Below are positions 1 to 5,592 of a stretch of 12,298 nucleotides of DNA, in pieces. The notes below the pieces were generated by a model. It saw only the letters and a program-made list of their open reading frames with translations. It did no database searches and was not told the DNA's origin. The position numbers were made by a program, and so were the translations under genes. Location of the stretch: assembly GCA_002483135.1 (NCBI GenBank), contig DLHI01000040.1:632-12929 (forward strand), read 5' to 3'. Every line of letters starts with the position of its first letter. The first letter of the stretch is position 1. The stretch is from Hyphomonadaceae bacterium UBA7672. GTDB lineage: Bacteria; Pseudomonadota; Alphaproteobacteria; Caulobacterales; Hyphomonadaceae.

Positions 1-341
1 ATCGGGTTCATGCCGGCGGCGACACGCTTGAGGCCTTCGCGAACGATGGCTTGGGCGAGAACCGTGGCGGTCGTGGTGCCGTCACCCGCTACGTCGTTGG
101 CCTTGGAGGCAACTTCGCGGATCATCTGGGCGCCCATGTTCTCGAACTTGTCAGCAAGTTCGATTTCCTTGGCGACGGTGACGCCGTCCTTGGTCGTGCG
201 CGGGGCGCCGAAGGATTTCTCGATGATGACGTTGCGGCCTTTGGGACCGAGCGTGACCTTCACTGCGTTGGCGAGGACGTCGACGCCGCGCATCATGCGC
301 TCACGGGCGTCGGCGGAGAATTGTACGTGTTTGGCTGCCAT
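1..341 (-). CDS. groEL: Chaperonin GroEL, N-terminal 113 residues (runs off left edge)
   Basis: This is the 60 kDa subunit of the cytosolic ATP-driven folding chamber that works with GroES. Only the 5' part is in the window: 113 codons from ATG (complement of 339-341), open to the left edge. The equatorial-domain ATP-site signatures are intact: LGPKG at residues 31-35, KDGVTVA near 51-57 and the GDGTTT loop at 86-91, which holds the conserved catalytic Asp87. The start MAAKHVQFS is the usual alphaproteobacterial GroEL N-terminus. It lies 45 nt downstream of the groES stop, so the two are surely co-transcribed. No strong Shine-Dalgarno precedes it. Nothing looks abnormal in the visible part. 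Identity is certain; which paralogue it is, if the genome has several, cannot be told. Confidence 0.97.
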   Translation of the reverse strand, partial: MAAKHVQFSADARERMMRGVDVLANAVKVTLGPKGRNVIIEKSFGAPRTTKDGVTVAKEIELADKFENMGAQMIREVASKANDVAGDGTTTATVLAQAIVREGLKRVAAGMNP

Positions 342-386
342 GTGGCTTGTCTCTGCTTGTCTGAATGATGGGGAAGGAAGCGCGGC

Positions 387-692
387 TTACTTCTTGGCAG
401 GCGTCTTTTCGACGATGCCGAGGATGTCGCTCTCTTTCATGATGATGAGCTCCTCGCCATCGATGGTGACTTCCGAGCCGGACCATTTGCCGAACAGCAC
501 GCGGTCGCCGGGTTTCACATCGAGCGGGGTGATCTTGCCGTCATCGCCACGGGCGCCAGCGCCAACCGCGACGACTTTGCCTTCCTGGGGTTTTTCCTTG
601 ACGGTGTCGGGGATGATGATCCCGCCTTTGGTCTTTTCTTCCTCTTTGACACGCTTCACCAGAACGCGGTCATGGAGCGGACGAAAGCTCAT
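387..692 (-). CDS. groES: Co-chaperonin GroES
   Basis: GroES is the 10 kDa heptameric lid of the GroEL chamber. The protein has 101 residues, close to the usual 95-105. It opens with MSFRPLHDRVLVKR, has the mobile loop with GGIIIPDT at residues 23-30, and the roof/barrel part with DVKPGDRVLFGKW near 58-70. The end ELIIMKESDILGIVE is typical. I chose the ATG at 690-692. The frame also has a TTG four codons upstream, but its following bases (AGGGA) are the Shine-Dalgarno of the ATG start, so the longer form would put the ribosome site inside the gene. It is first in the groESL operon, about 60 nt behind a CIRCE operator and a TTGACA promoter element, which implies HrcA-controlled heat-shock expression. 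Confidence 0.98.
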   Translation of the reverse strand: MSFRPLHDRVLVKRVKEEEKTKGGIIIPDTVKEKPQEGKVVAVGAGARGDDGKITPLDVKPGDRVLFGKWSGSEVTIDGEELIIMKESDILGIVEKTPAKK

Positions 693-752
693 GATTTCCC
701 TCAACTTTTCGAATGTTCAGGGCAGCGCGAAACCGCCCTATGCGCTTGCGTG

Positions 753-779
753 CTAGCAGTCCACCCGAGGGAGTGCCAG
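753..779 (-). promoter_or_regulatory. CIRCE operator (HrcA binding site) upstream of groESL
   Basis: On the minus strand the site reads CTGGCACTC, nine spacer bases, then GACTGCTAG. The known CIRCE consensus is TTAGCACTC-N9-GAGTGCTAA. Each half matches 7 of 9 positions, the spacer is exactly nine, and the two arms pair with each other at 7 of 9. It lies between the promoter (790-818) and the groES start, overlapping the expected transcript start region, where the HrcA repressor would block transcription. No hrcA gene is in the window. Confidence 0.88.
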
Positions 780-789
780 CCGCGATGGG

Positions 790-818
790 GAGTTATGGAC
801 GCCGCGAGCGACTGTCAA
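790..818 (-). promoter_or_regulatory. Probable housekeeping promoter of groESL
   Basis: On the minus strand a perfect TTGACA (-35) occupies 818 to 813. With a 17-base spacer the -10 hexamer would be TAACTC (795-790), a weak match; with 15 bases it is CATAAC (797-792), a better match at poorer spacing. CTTGAC is also the core of alphaproteobacterial -35 elements. A sigma-32 style CCCCAT lies nearby but 22 bases past TTGACA, too far for the usual spacing. Placement just upstream of CIRCE supports the call; the exact -10 is uncertain. Confidence 0.6.
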
Positions 819-840
819 GGGACGGGTGAGGGGTAGGGTC

Positions 841-1929
841 TCAACGCGCGGACAGGAGGACTTCTTCGGCGGGCGTTGCCGGCGTCCTGGACGGCTTCCA
901 GCCGAGATCGCGGGTGATGGCGGATGCCAGTTTCAGGGCCATTTGCCGGTGCGCGTCGAGACCCGGATGCCAGTCGCAGCCGAAGCGGCGGGGAGATGAT
1001 TCAAGCGAAAATTCAATGAAGTGGACTTTCGTGTCGCCGGTGTCGCGGCGGGTGTTGACGGCTCCCAGCACGGAATTCCGGGCGGCTGCATAGGCATCGC
1101 CATGCAGCATACCGCCGATAGCGCCGTAGATTTCCGCCTGTGGATAAGTCTGGCGGAGCGTCGCGAGCATGCCGACATAGGCGGCGTCGAAGCCATCACC
1201 CGGGTCGCCGGCAGCGAAGTCGGCGGAGCCCAGATTGATGATGATGACCTGCGGTCGGTAGGCGAGTCGGGCCCAGTTTACAGTGCTGCCGGGGAGTTCC
1301 CGCCAGGCAGCTTCCGACATAGTGGGATCGTCGCCCGAAAAGTTACGGACCAGGCCGCGTCCGTCGGCGGCGATGGTGTGGAGGTCCGCGTTGAAGGCGG
1401 CGGCTGTGAGGGCCGGATAGGCGAGATCGTGGTTCTGGGTTGCGTGGCTGTAGGCGCAGAACTGGCTCTCACCTTCGATGCCGTAGCCGGACGTGACCGA
1501 GTCCCCGATAACCAAGATTCGGCGGGTACGATCTTCCGTCGGCAATATCGGGCCGTCGCCGGAGATGTCTAGAAAGCGGGTGACGCCCACGGGAGTACCG
1601 GTGCGGCGGGTAACCTTGATTGTGTGCTGTCCGGTCGGGCCGTCGAATAGGGTGTATTCCCAGGAGCCTTCCTTCAGTGCGAGCTGCGTTACGTTGCCGT
1701 CTACTTCGATGTTGAGCCAGTTGGCGCCCCAATCCTCAATCTGCGCCGTGAGTTTCGAGCCGGTTAGCGTTACCTCGAAGCCACTGCCCGGCCATTGAAT
1801 GGCGAAGCCGCCATTGGCCACGGGCTCGGACCGTCCGAGGACGCGGTAATTCTGGGCATGTGCCGCGCCGGCAAGGCTTGCCGACAAGGCGAGAGCGGAA
1901 ATGAACCTGATAAGGATGCGCATGGTCAT
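841..1929 (-). CDS. Secreted SGNH esterase, carbohydrate esterase family 2-like
   Basis: This is probably an exported deacetylase or esterase acting on acetylated sugars or polysaccharide. It has 362 residues from the ATG at 1927-1929. That start begins a clean signal peptide: MTMRILIR, a hydrophobic stretch, then AGAAHA-Q with cleavage near residue 25. The frame stays open upstream but without any signal-like sequence. Residues about 27-125 look like the N-terminal beta-sandwich of CE2 enzymes. The SGNH hydrolase part follows, with the nucleophile in IGDSVTSGYG (Ser144), a block II glycine in DGRGLVRNF, and the catalytic histidine in CDWHP (His321). These arrangements are typical of CE2. Oddly, block III reads NLGSADF, so the oxyanion-hole Asn of the usual GxND is Ala236. 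It lies 71 nt downstream of the thioesterase gene, and no strong Shine-Dalgarno is seen. The substrate is not deducible. Confidence 0.8.
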   Translation of the reverse strand: MTMRILIRFISALALSASLAGAAHAQNYRVLGRSEPVANGGFAIQWPGSGFEVTLTGSKLTAQIEDWGANWLNIEVDGNVTQLALKEGSWEYTLFDGPTGQHTIKVTRRTGTPVGVTRFLDISGDGPILPTEDRTRRILVIGDSVTSGYGIEGESQFCAYSHATQNHDLAYPALTAAAFNADLHTIAADGRGLVRNFSGDDPTMSEAAWRELPGSTVNWARLAYRPQVIIINLGSADFAAGDPGDGFDAAYVGMLATLRQTYPQAEIYGAIGGMLHGDAYAAARNSVLGAVNTRRDTGDTKVHFIEFSLESSPRRFGCDWHPGLDAHRQMALKLASAITRDLGWKPSRTPATPAEEVLLSAR

Positions 1930-2000
1930 GGCGCAGCACAAAAGGCGCCAGCCCAGCGAAGGCGAGAAGGTAAACGCAGCTGGCCAACTCGCCTGTGGCG

Positions 2001-2474
2001 CTAGTCTCGGGGCGCGAAGCTTTCCACTGAGCGGATTGCTTTCCACGACAGGACCTTCACGGCCACCTTGCCGGTGGGCAGCCGCCATTCGGCTTCGACA
2101 TACCCCGTCGTGCGGCTGCGGTTCACCAACTTGGCCTCGATCTCGATTTCAGGGCCGGAGACGGGACGGAAAATCTTCACCTGCAGGTCCTGGGTCGTGA
2201 AGCCTTCGCCTTCCTCGAGTGCTGTCAGCATGCACATCGAGACGACGTTGTCGGACAGGCCTGCGATCCAGCCGCCGAAGACTCGGCCGTTGCCGATATC
2301 GCGCGAGCCGTCATTGGGCCAGCGGAACAGCACGCGGCCGACCTCGGCCTCCTTGCACCACAGGTCCGGCCGGATGCCCATGTTGATGTGAGCGGGCGGC
2401 AGGTTGCCGTTCATGAACGTCTTGAGGCGTGCGTTCACATGGGGCGGCAGGGCCGGGAAGCCGTCAAAGCTCAT
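2001..2474 (-). CDS. Hotdog-fold acyl-CoA thioesterase, PaaI-like
   Basis: This is a predicted cytosolic thioesterase that hydrolyses an acyl- or aryl-CoA. It has 157 residues from ATG at 2472-2474, the usual length for single hotdog-domain enzymes. The signature is VFGGWIAGLSD at residues 65-75, the long hotdog helix with the GG pair and Asp75 where PaaI-type enzymes carry their acidic catalytic residue. It is followed by the strand FTTQDLQVKIFRPV (92-105), matching the common T-x-D-L-x-V...RP pattern. The start MSFDGFP was preferred because longer versions would run back into msrB and are Arg-rich and non-protein-like. It sits 62 nt downstream of msrB, possibly in the same transcript. Its Shine-Dalgarno is poor. 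The acyl chain specificity cannot be read from sequence. Confidence 0.78.
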   Translation of the reverse strand: MSFDGFPALPPHVNARLKTFMNGNLPPAHINMGIRPDLWCKEAEVGRVLFRWPNDGSRDIGNGRVFGGWIAGLSDNVVSMCMLTALEEGEGFTTQDLQVKIFRPVSGPEIEIEAKLVNRSRTTGYVEAEWRLPTGKVAVKVLSWKAIRSVESFAPRD

Positions 2475-2484
2475 AGCGGGTCCG

Positions 2485-2520
2485 ATCGGTTGTCCAAGCA
2501 ATCGGCTAGCCGAGACCGAT
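2485..2520. repeat. Small nested palindrome between msrB and the thioesterase gene
   Basis: A perfect 12-base palindrome TCGGCTAGCCGA (2502-2513) lies inside a looser inverted pair, ATCGGT (2485-2490) and ACCGAT (2515-2520). It fills most of the 62 nt between the msrB stop and the thioesterase start. It could be a small hairpin at the msrB 3' end or an operator; there is no T-tract. Low weight. Confidence 0.3.
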
Positions 2521-2536
2521 GATTGCCGGAAGGTGT

Positions 2537-2941
2537 TCAGCCCTGCGGCACGAAGTTCAGCGCGACGCCGTTGATGCAGTAGCGCAGGCCGGTCGGCGGC
2601 GGGCCATCCGGGAAAACGTGGCCCATATGGCTGCCGCACGTGCCGCAATGGACTTCGGTGCGCACCATGCCGTGGCTCCTGTCCACGGTTTCGCCCAATG
2701 CCCCCGGGATCGGCGTGGTGAAGCTGGGCCAGCCGGTGCCGCTCTCGAACTTCACTGTGTTATTGAAAAGCGGCGTATCGCACCCGGCGCACGTGAAAAC
2801 GCCGGGGCGTTTCTCGTAGAGCAGGGCGCATGAGCCGGGACGTTCCGTGCCGTGCTGGCGCATGACGGCGTACTGGTCAGCCGTCAGGCGCTGGCGCCAT
2901 TCGGCATCCGTGCGGGAAACGGGGTAGGTGCGGTCGGCCAT
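2537..2941 (-). CDS. msrB: Peptide-methionine (R)-S-oxide reductase MsrB
   Basis: MsrB reduces the R-epimer of methionine sulfoxide in oxidised proteins, normally with thioredoxin. It has 134 residues, the standard single-domain length. Two zinc CxxC pairs are present (Cys51/Cys54 in CAGCD and Cys99/Cys102 in CGTCG), together with the substrate-pocket motif GTGWPSF (68-74), SHMGHVF (104-110) and the catalytic cysteine in RYCINGVALNF (Cys122). The usual resolving cysteine beside the GWPSF motif is Thr69 here, so recycling must use another thiol, with Cys38 in GSCALL a candidate, or direct reduction. Start ATG at 2939-2941 is set by an AGGAG Shine-Dalgarno 7 nt upstream. That Shine-Dalgarno lies inside an 11-bp hairpin stem. 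The SDR gene lies upstream in the same direction. No signal peptide, so cytosolic. Confidence 0.96.
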   Translation of the reverse strand: MADRTYPVSRTDAEWRQRLTADQYAVMRQHGTERPGSCALLYEKRPGVFTCAGCDTPLFNNTVKFESGTGWPSFTTPIPGALGETVDRSHGMVRTEVHCGTCGSHMGHVFPDGPPPTGLRYCINGVALNFVPQG

Positions 2942-2948
2942 GGGAGGT

Positions 2949-2982
2949 CTCCTGTCGCCTGCCAATATGGTGGCGACAGGAG
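2949..2982 (-). promoter_or_regulatory. Perfect 11-bp hairpin sequestering the msrB ribosome binding site
   Basis: In the leftward mRNA the arms are CUCCUGUCGCC and GGCGACAGGAG, a perfect 11-bp stem around a 12-base loop whose CCA/UGG ends can pair further. The 3' arm ends with AGGAG, the msrB Shine-Dalgarno, fully paired with CUCCU. The stem begins 18 nt after the SDR stop codon and ends 7 nt before the msrB ATG. No U-tract follows, so a standard intrinsic terminator is less likely than translational control. Function is inferred. Confidence 0.6.
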
Positions 2983-3000
2983 CAGATGGCGAGAGGGCGG

Positions 3001-3783
3001 TCAGGTGGCGGTGACGCCGCCGTCGACCACGATGTTCTGGCCCGTGAGCCAGGCGCCCGCGCGCGAGGCGAGGAACACGGCGGCGCCGGCGATGTCGTTG
3101 GGCTCGCCGATGCGGCGCAGCGGGGTTTCTTCCTCGCGCTGCTCCTTCGTTTCCGGGTCTTCCCACAGCGCCTTGGCGAAATCGGTCTTCACGAGGCCTG
3201 GGGAGATGCAGTTGACGCGGATGTTGTGCGGGCCGAGTTCGGCCGCGAGGTTACGCGCGAGCTGCACGTCAGCGGCCTTCGAGACGCAGTAGGCGCCGAT
3301 CACCGTCGAAGCGCGCAGGCCGCCGATGGACGAGATGATGATCACCACGCCGTCCTTGCGTTCCTTCATTTGCGGGGAGACGAGCGTGGTCAGCGTGTTG
3401 TTCGAGATGATGTTGTTGGAGAGGATCTTGGCGAACGCTTCGTCCGTGATGCCAGCCATCGGGCCGTAATACGGGTTCGAGGCAGCGTTGCAGACGAGAA
3501 TGTCGATCTTGCCGAACGCGGCATTGGTTTCGTCGACCAAGCGCTTAAGATCGTCCTTGGACGAGATGTTGGCCGGGCAGGCGATCGCCGTGCCGTCGCC
3601 GTGCTTGGCGTTGATCGCGGCGGCGACTTCCTCGCACGGGCCGGGCTTGCGCGAGGAGATGACAACCTTGGCGCCGTGGATGGCGTATTGCTCGGCGATG
3701 GCCTTGCCGATGCCCTTGGTCGAGCCGGTGATGAGGGCGACCTTGCCTTTGAGGTCGAACAGGGTTTCGGGCAGCTGGGCCAT
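3001..3783 (-). CDS. Short-chain dehydrogenase/reductase (SDR), classical type
   Basis: This is an NAD(P)-dependent oxidoreductase of unknown substrate. It has 260 residues, the normal classical SDR length. The cofactor glycine motif TGSTKGIG is at 19-26, followed by SSRK (43-46), where Arg45 after the second strand suggests NADP(H). The NAG-equivalent reads CNAAS (98-102). Catalytic residues are Ser152, Tyr165 and Lys169 (YCVSK), with the usual 13-residue Ser-Tyr spacing. ISPGLVKTDF (193-202) and the C-terminal VDGG are standard. I chose MAQLPETLF at 3781-3783 because GAGGAAA lies about 8 nt upstream; an ATG 21 codons earlier would place this ribosome site inside the gene. The family resembles DHRS4-like/FabG-like SDRs with acyl or carbonyl substrates, but no specific assignment is justified. 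Small hairpins precede it. Confidence 0.85.
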   Translation of the reverse strand: MAQLPETLFDLKGKVALITGSTKGIGKAIAEQYAIHGAKVVISSRKPGPCEEVAAAINAKHGDGTAIACPANISSKDDLKRLVDETNAAFGKIDILVCNAASNPYYGPMAGITDEAFAKILSNNIISNNTLTTLVSPQMKERKDGVVIIISSIGGLRASTVIGAYCVSKAADVQLARNLAAELGPHNIRVNCISPGLVKTDFAKALWEDPETKEQREEETPLRRIGEPNDIAGAAVFLASRAGAWLTGQNIVVDGGVTAT

Positions 3784-3801
3784 CTGGATATTTCCTCGCA
3801 A

Positions 3802-3842
3802 CGGGGCGCCGGCCCCGGTTTTCTGACGCAATGATCTTGCGT
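3802..3842 (-). other. Two hairpins in the leader of the SDR gene
   Basis: CGGGGC-GCCG-GCCCCG (3802-3817) and ACGCAA-TGATC-TTGCGT (3826-3842) are both perfect inverted repeats. They lie in the 97 nt between the small membrane protein gene and the SDR start, just upstream of the SDR Shine-Dalgarno. Read rightwards, the GC-rich one is followed by TTTT, as in a terminator, but no rightward gene ends here. Either could attenuate read-through into the SDR gene. Confidence 0.35.
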
Positions 3843-3880
3843 TCATAGCGCCGGATTTGCGGAAGGGAAGGCGGGTTCGC

Positions 3881-4165
3881 CTAGGCGGGCGGGCGATAGG
3901 GGTTGTTCTTCACCCAAGCCCAGCGGGCGACGATCACGAATACGAAGATGGCCCAGCTGGCCACCAGAACGGCGATGCCGGTCCACAGCGCCCAGTCCGG
4001 CACGGTGGCGTCGAGCTTCCACCACACGACGAGGCAAGCGCCGAGCACGACGCCAACGAGACCGATGATCCGCTTGTTGCGGTGGAGCCGCCTCGCCGTA
4101 TTGATCCAGGCGAGACGGGCTGCCAGTTCGGTATCGGGCGTCTGCTCAGCGTTCATGCTACTCAT
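3881..4165 (-). CDS. Small two-helix membrane protein, function unknown
   Basis: I do not recognise a named family. The 94-residue protein has a charged N-terminal segment (MSSMNAEQTPDTELAARLAW), then two hydrophobic helices at about residues 32-49 and 59-80. These are joined by a short loop containing WKLDATVPDW, and the protein ends with WVKNNPYRPPA. Positive residues flank the first helix on the N-terminal side (RRLHRNKR), and the C-tail is also basic, suggesting both ends lie in the cytoplasm. Its ATG at 4163-4165 overlaps the TGA of the upstream serine hydrolase (ATGA), so translation is probably coupled to that lipoprotein. A second ATG three codons in (4156) is possible. The overlap is the best evidence that it is a real gene and hints at a shared envelope role. 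Confidence 0.75.
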   Translation of the reverse strand: MSSMNAEQTPDTELAARLAWINTARRLHRNKRIIGLVGVVLGACLVVWWKLDATVPDWALWTGIAVLVASWAIFVFVIVARWAWVKNNPYRPPA

Positions 4166-5460
4166 TTAGACCTGTCGGTGAGCGCGTCATAGGTGATGCG
4201 CGGCGAGATTACGCGGGTCTGAGGCGTTCCTCCCGTAGGAGTCGAGCCGTTGAGGTTCTGGATCATGCCAACGAAGACGAGATCGTTGGTCGGGTCGATC
4301 CAGAACCACGTGCCGAAAGCGCCGCCCCAGTAGAATGTGTTGAGGCCCTGCGGGGTGCCGGCTTTCTGCGGGTCCATCACGATAGCGAAGTCCATGCCGA
4401 AGCCGATGCCTTCCTGGCCGGGCCCGTAGAGGTCGACCTTGGCAGTGGGAGAGATGACGTTGGTGCGCATCAGCTTGACGGTGTCGGCCTGCAGGATGCG
4501 CTGGCCGTTCAGCTCGCCGCCGTTGAGAACTGCCTGCGCAAAACGCCAGTAGTCTTCGGCCGTCGACATCAGGCCGCCCGAGCCGGACAGGAAAGAGGGC
4601 TTGGTTGTGGCGACGCGGTTTTCGGCGGGCCCGGTGATCACGCCATCGGTGTAGGTGTGGATTGCGACGACGCGGCCGGCCTTTTCGGGCGGCATCCAGA
4701 AGCCGGTATCGACCATGCCGAGCGGTCTGAAGATGTGCTCGTCAAAATAGACGTCCAGCGACTGGCCCGACATCTTCTCCACGAGATAGCCCTGGATGTT
4801 GACGCTGGGGCCGTAATCCCATGCCGTGCCTGGCTGGGTTTCGAGCGGCAGCTTGGCCAGCTTGTCGATCATGCCCTGCAGGTCGGTCGCGCTGAGGTTG
4901 GCGTCGTTGTAGACCGCGCTGACGCCGAAGCCCGCCGTGTGGCTCATCAGCTGCGCCATCGTCATCTCGGTCTGCTGTTCAACCAGCGTGTTGTTCGGCC
5001 CCTTCACCTTGAGGCCCTTGAACTCCGGGATGTGCTTGGAAACCGGGTCTGAGAGTTTCCATTTTCCCTGTTCCCACAGCTGCATCATGGCGACGCCCGC
5101 GATAGGCTTCGTCATTGAGGCGATGCGGAAAATCGAGTCAGGCTTCAGAGGCTCGCCGGTGGCCGCGTTCGCGGCGCCGTAGGTGTCGAAGTGGACGACC
5201 TTGCCATGGCGCGCGAGTAGCGTGGTGACGCCGGCAAGCTTCTTCTGGTCTACGAGGCCGCGGAATTCAGATGTCAGCTGATCGAGGCCGGCCGTCGAAA
5301 AGCCCTGTGACTCTGGAGAAGCGGTCGGCATGCCCAGCGCGTTGGCGGTCGCTGAATGGGGCGTCACTGTTGAGCCCATCATGTCGGTGACCATCGTGCA
5401 GCCCGCCAGGGTGGCGGCGCACGCAGATGCTGCAAGCAGGCTCGCGGATGTGCGGATCAT
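4162..5460 (-). CDS. Lipoprotein serine hydrolase, class C beta-lactamase/EstB family
   Basis: This is a predicted envelope-anchored serine hydrolase of the beta-lactamase/transpeptidase-like fold (Pfam Beta-lactamase family), with 432 residues. The N-terminus is a lipoprotein signal with lipobox LAGC (Cys21), so the mature protein should be lipid-anchored in the periplasm or outer membrane. The catalytic SxxK is SMTK (Ser115, Lys118). The second motif tyrosine is Tyr216 in WDYGPS. The third, WGG, is at 378-380 in YWGGAFGTWFWIDP. HIFRPLGMVDTGF (242-254) and GSGGLMSTAEDYWRF are family hallmarks. Members include esterases, D-aminopeptidases and a few lactamases; nothing here singles out antibiotic hydrolysis, and an esterase is more likely. 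ATG at 5458-5460 has GGGGAGA upstream. The gene is coupled by ATGA overlap to the small membrane protein. Confidence 0.87.
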   Translation of the reverse strand: MIRTSASLLAASACAATLAGCTMVTDMMGSTVTPHSATANALGMPTASPESQGFSTAGLDQLTSEFRGLVDQKKLAGVTTLLARHGKVVHFDTYGAANAATGEPLKPDSIFRIASMTKPIAGVAMMQLWEQGKWKLSDPVSKHIPEFKGLKVKGPNNTLVEQQTEMTMAQLMSHTAGFGVSAVYNDANLSATDLQGMIDKLAKLPLETQPGTAWDYGPSVNIQGYLVEKMSGQSLDVYFDEHIFRPLGMVDTGFWMPPEKAGRVVAIHTYTDGVITGPAENRVATTKPSFLSGSGGLMSTAEDYWRFAQAVLNGGELNGQRILQADTVKLMRTNVISPTAKVDLYGPGQEGIGFGMDFAIVMDPQKAGTPQGLNTFYWGGAFGTWFWIDPTNDLVFVGMIQNLNGSTPTGGTPQTRVISPRITYDALTDRSK

Positions 5461-5479
5461 GAATGTCTCTCCCCTGGAC

Positions 5480-5507
5480 GGCCGAATTCCGTGGTCCGGA
5501 TTCGGCC
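5480..5507 (-). other. Hairpin between the DUF262 gene and the serine hydrolase gene
   Basis: Arms GGCCGAATTCC (5480-5490) and GGATTCGGCC (5498-5507) form a 10-bp stem with one bulged T and a 7-base loop. It sits 85 nt after the stop of the DUF262 gene and about 20 nt before the ATG of the serine hydrolase. It may be a terminator for the former, although no T-tract follows, or a leader structure for the latter. Confidence 0.4.
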
Positions 5508-5592
5508 TGTTCTTGCTGCGCGAGAGCTTTCTACATCCTTCATCAGAACGTCAACGCACGGACGAGAGAGCAGCTTCCGACAATCCCGGGCC

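Noticed and set aside
10..756. A rightward 248-codon frame across the groES/groEL region
   Set aside because: It is the antisense shadow of groEL and groES, which are certain.
4162..5460. Reading the serine hydrolase as an antibiotic-resistance class C beta-lactamase
   Set aside because: It shares SxxK, Tyr and WGG motifs with the wider esterase/peptidase family, but the sequence pattern is EstB-like, and it is a lipoprotein. Nothing specifically indicates lactam hydrolysis.
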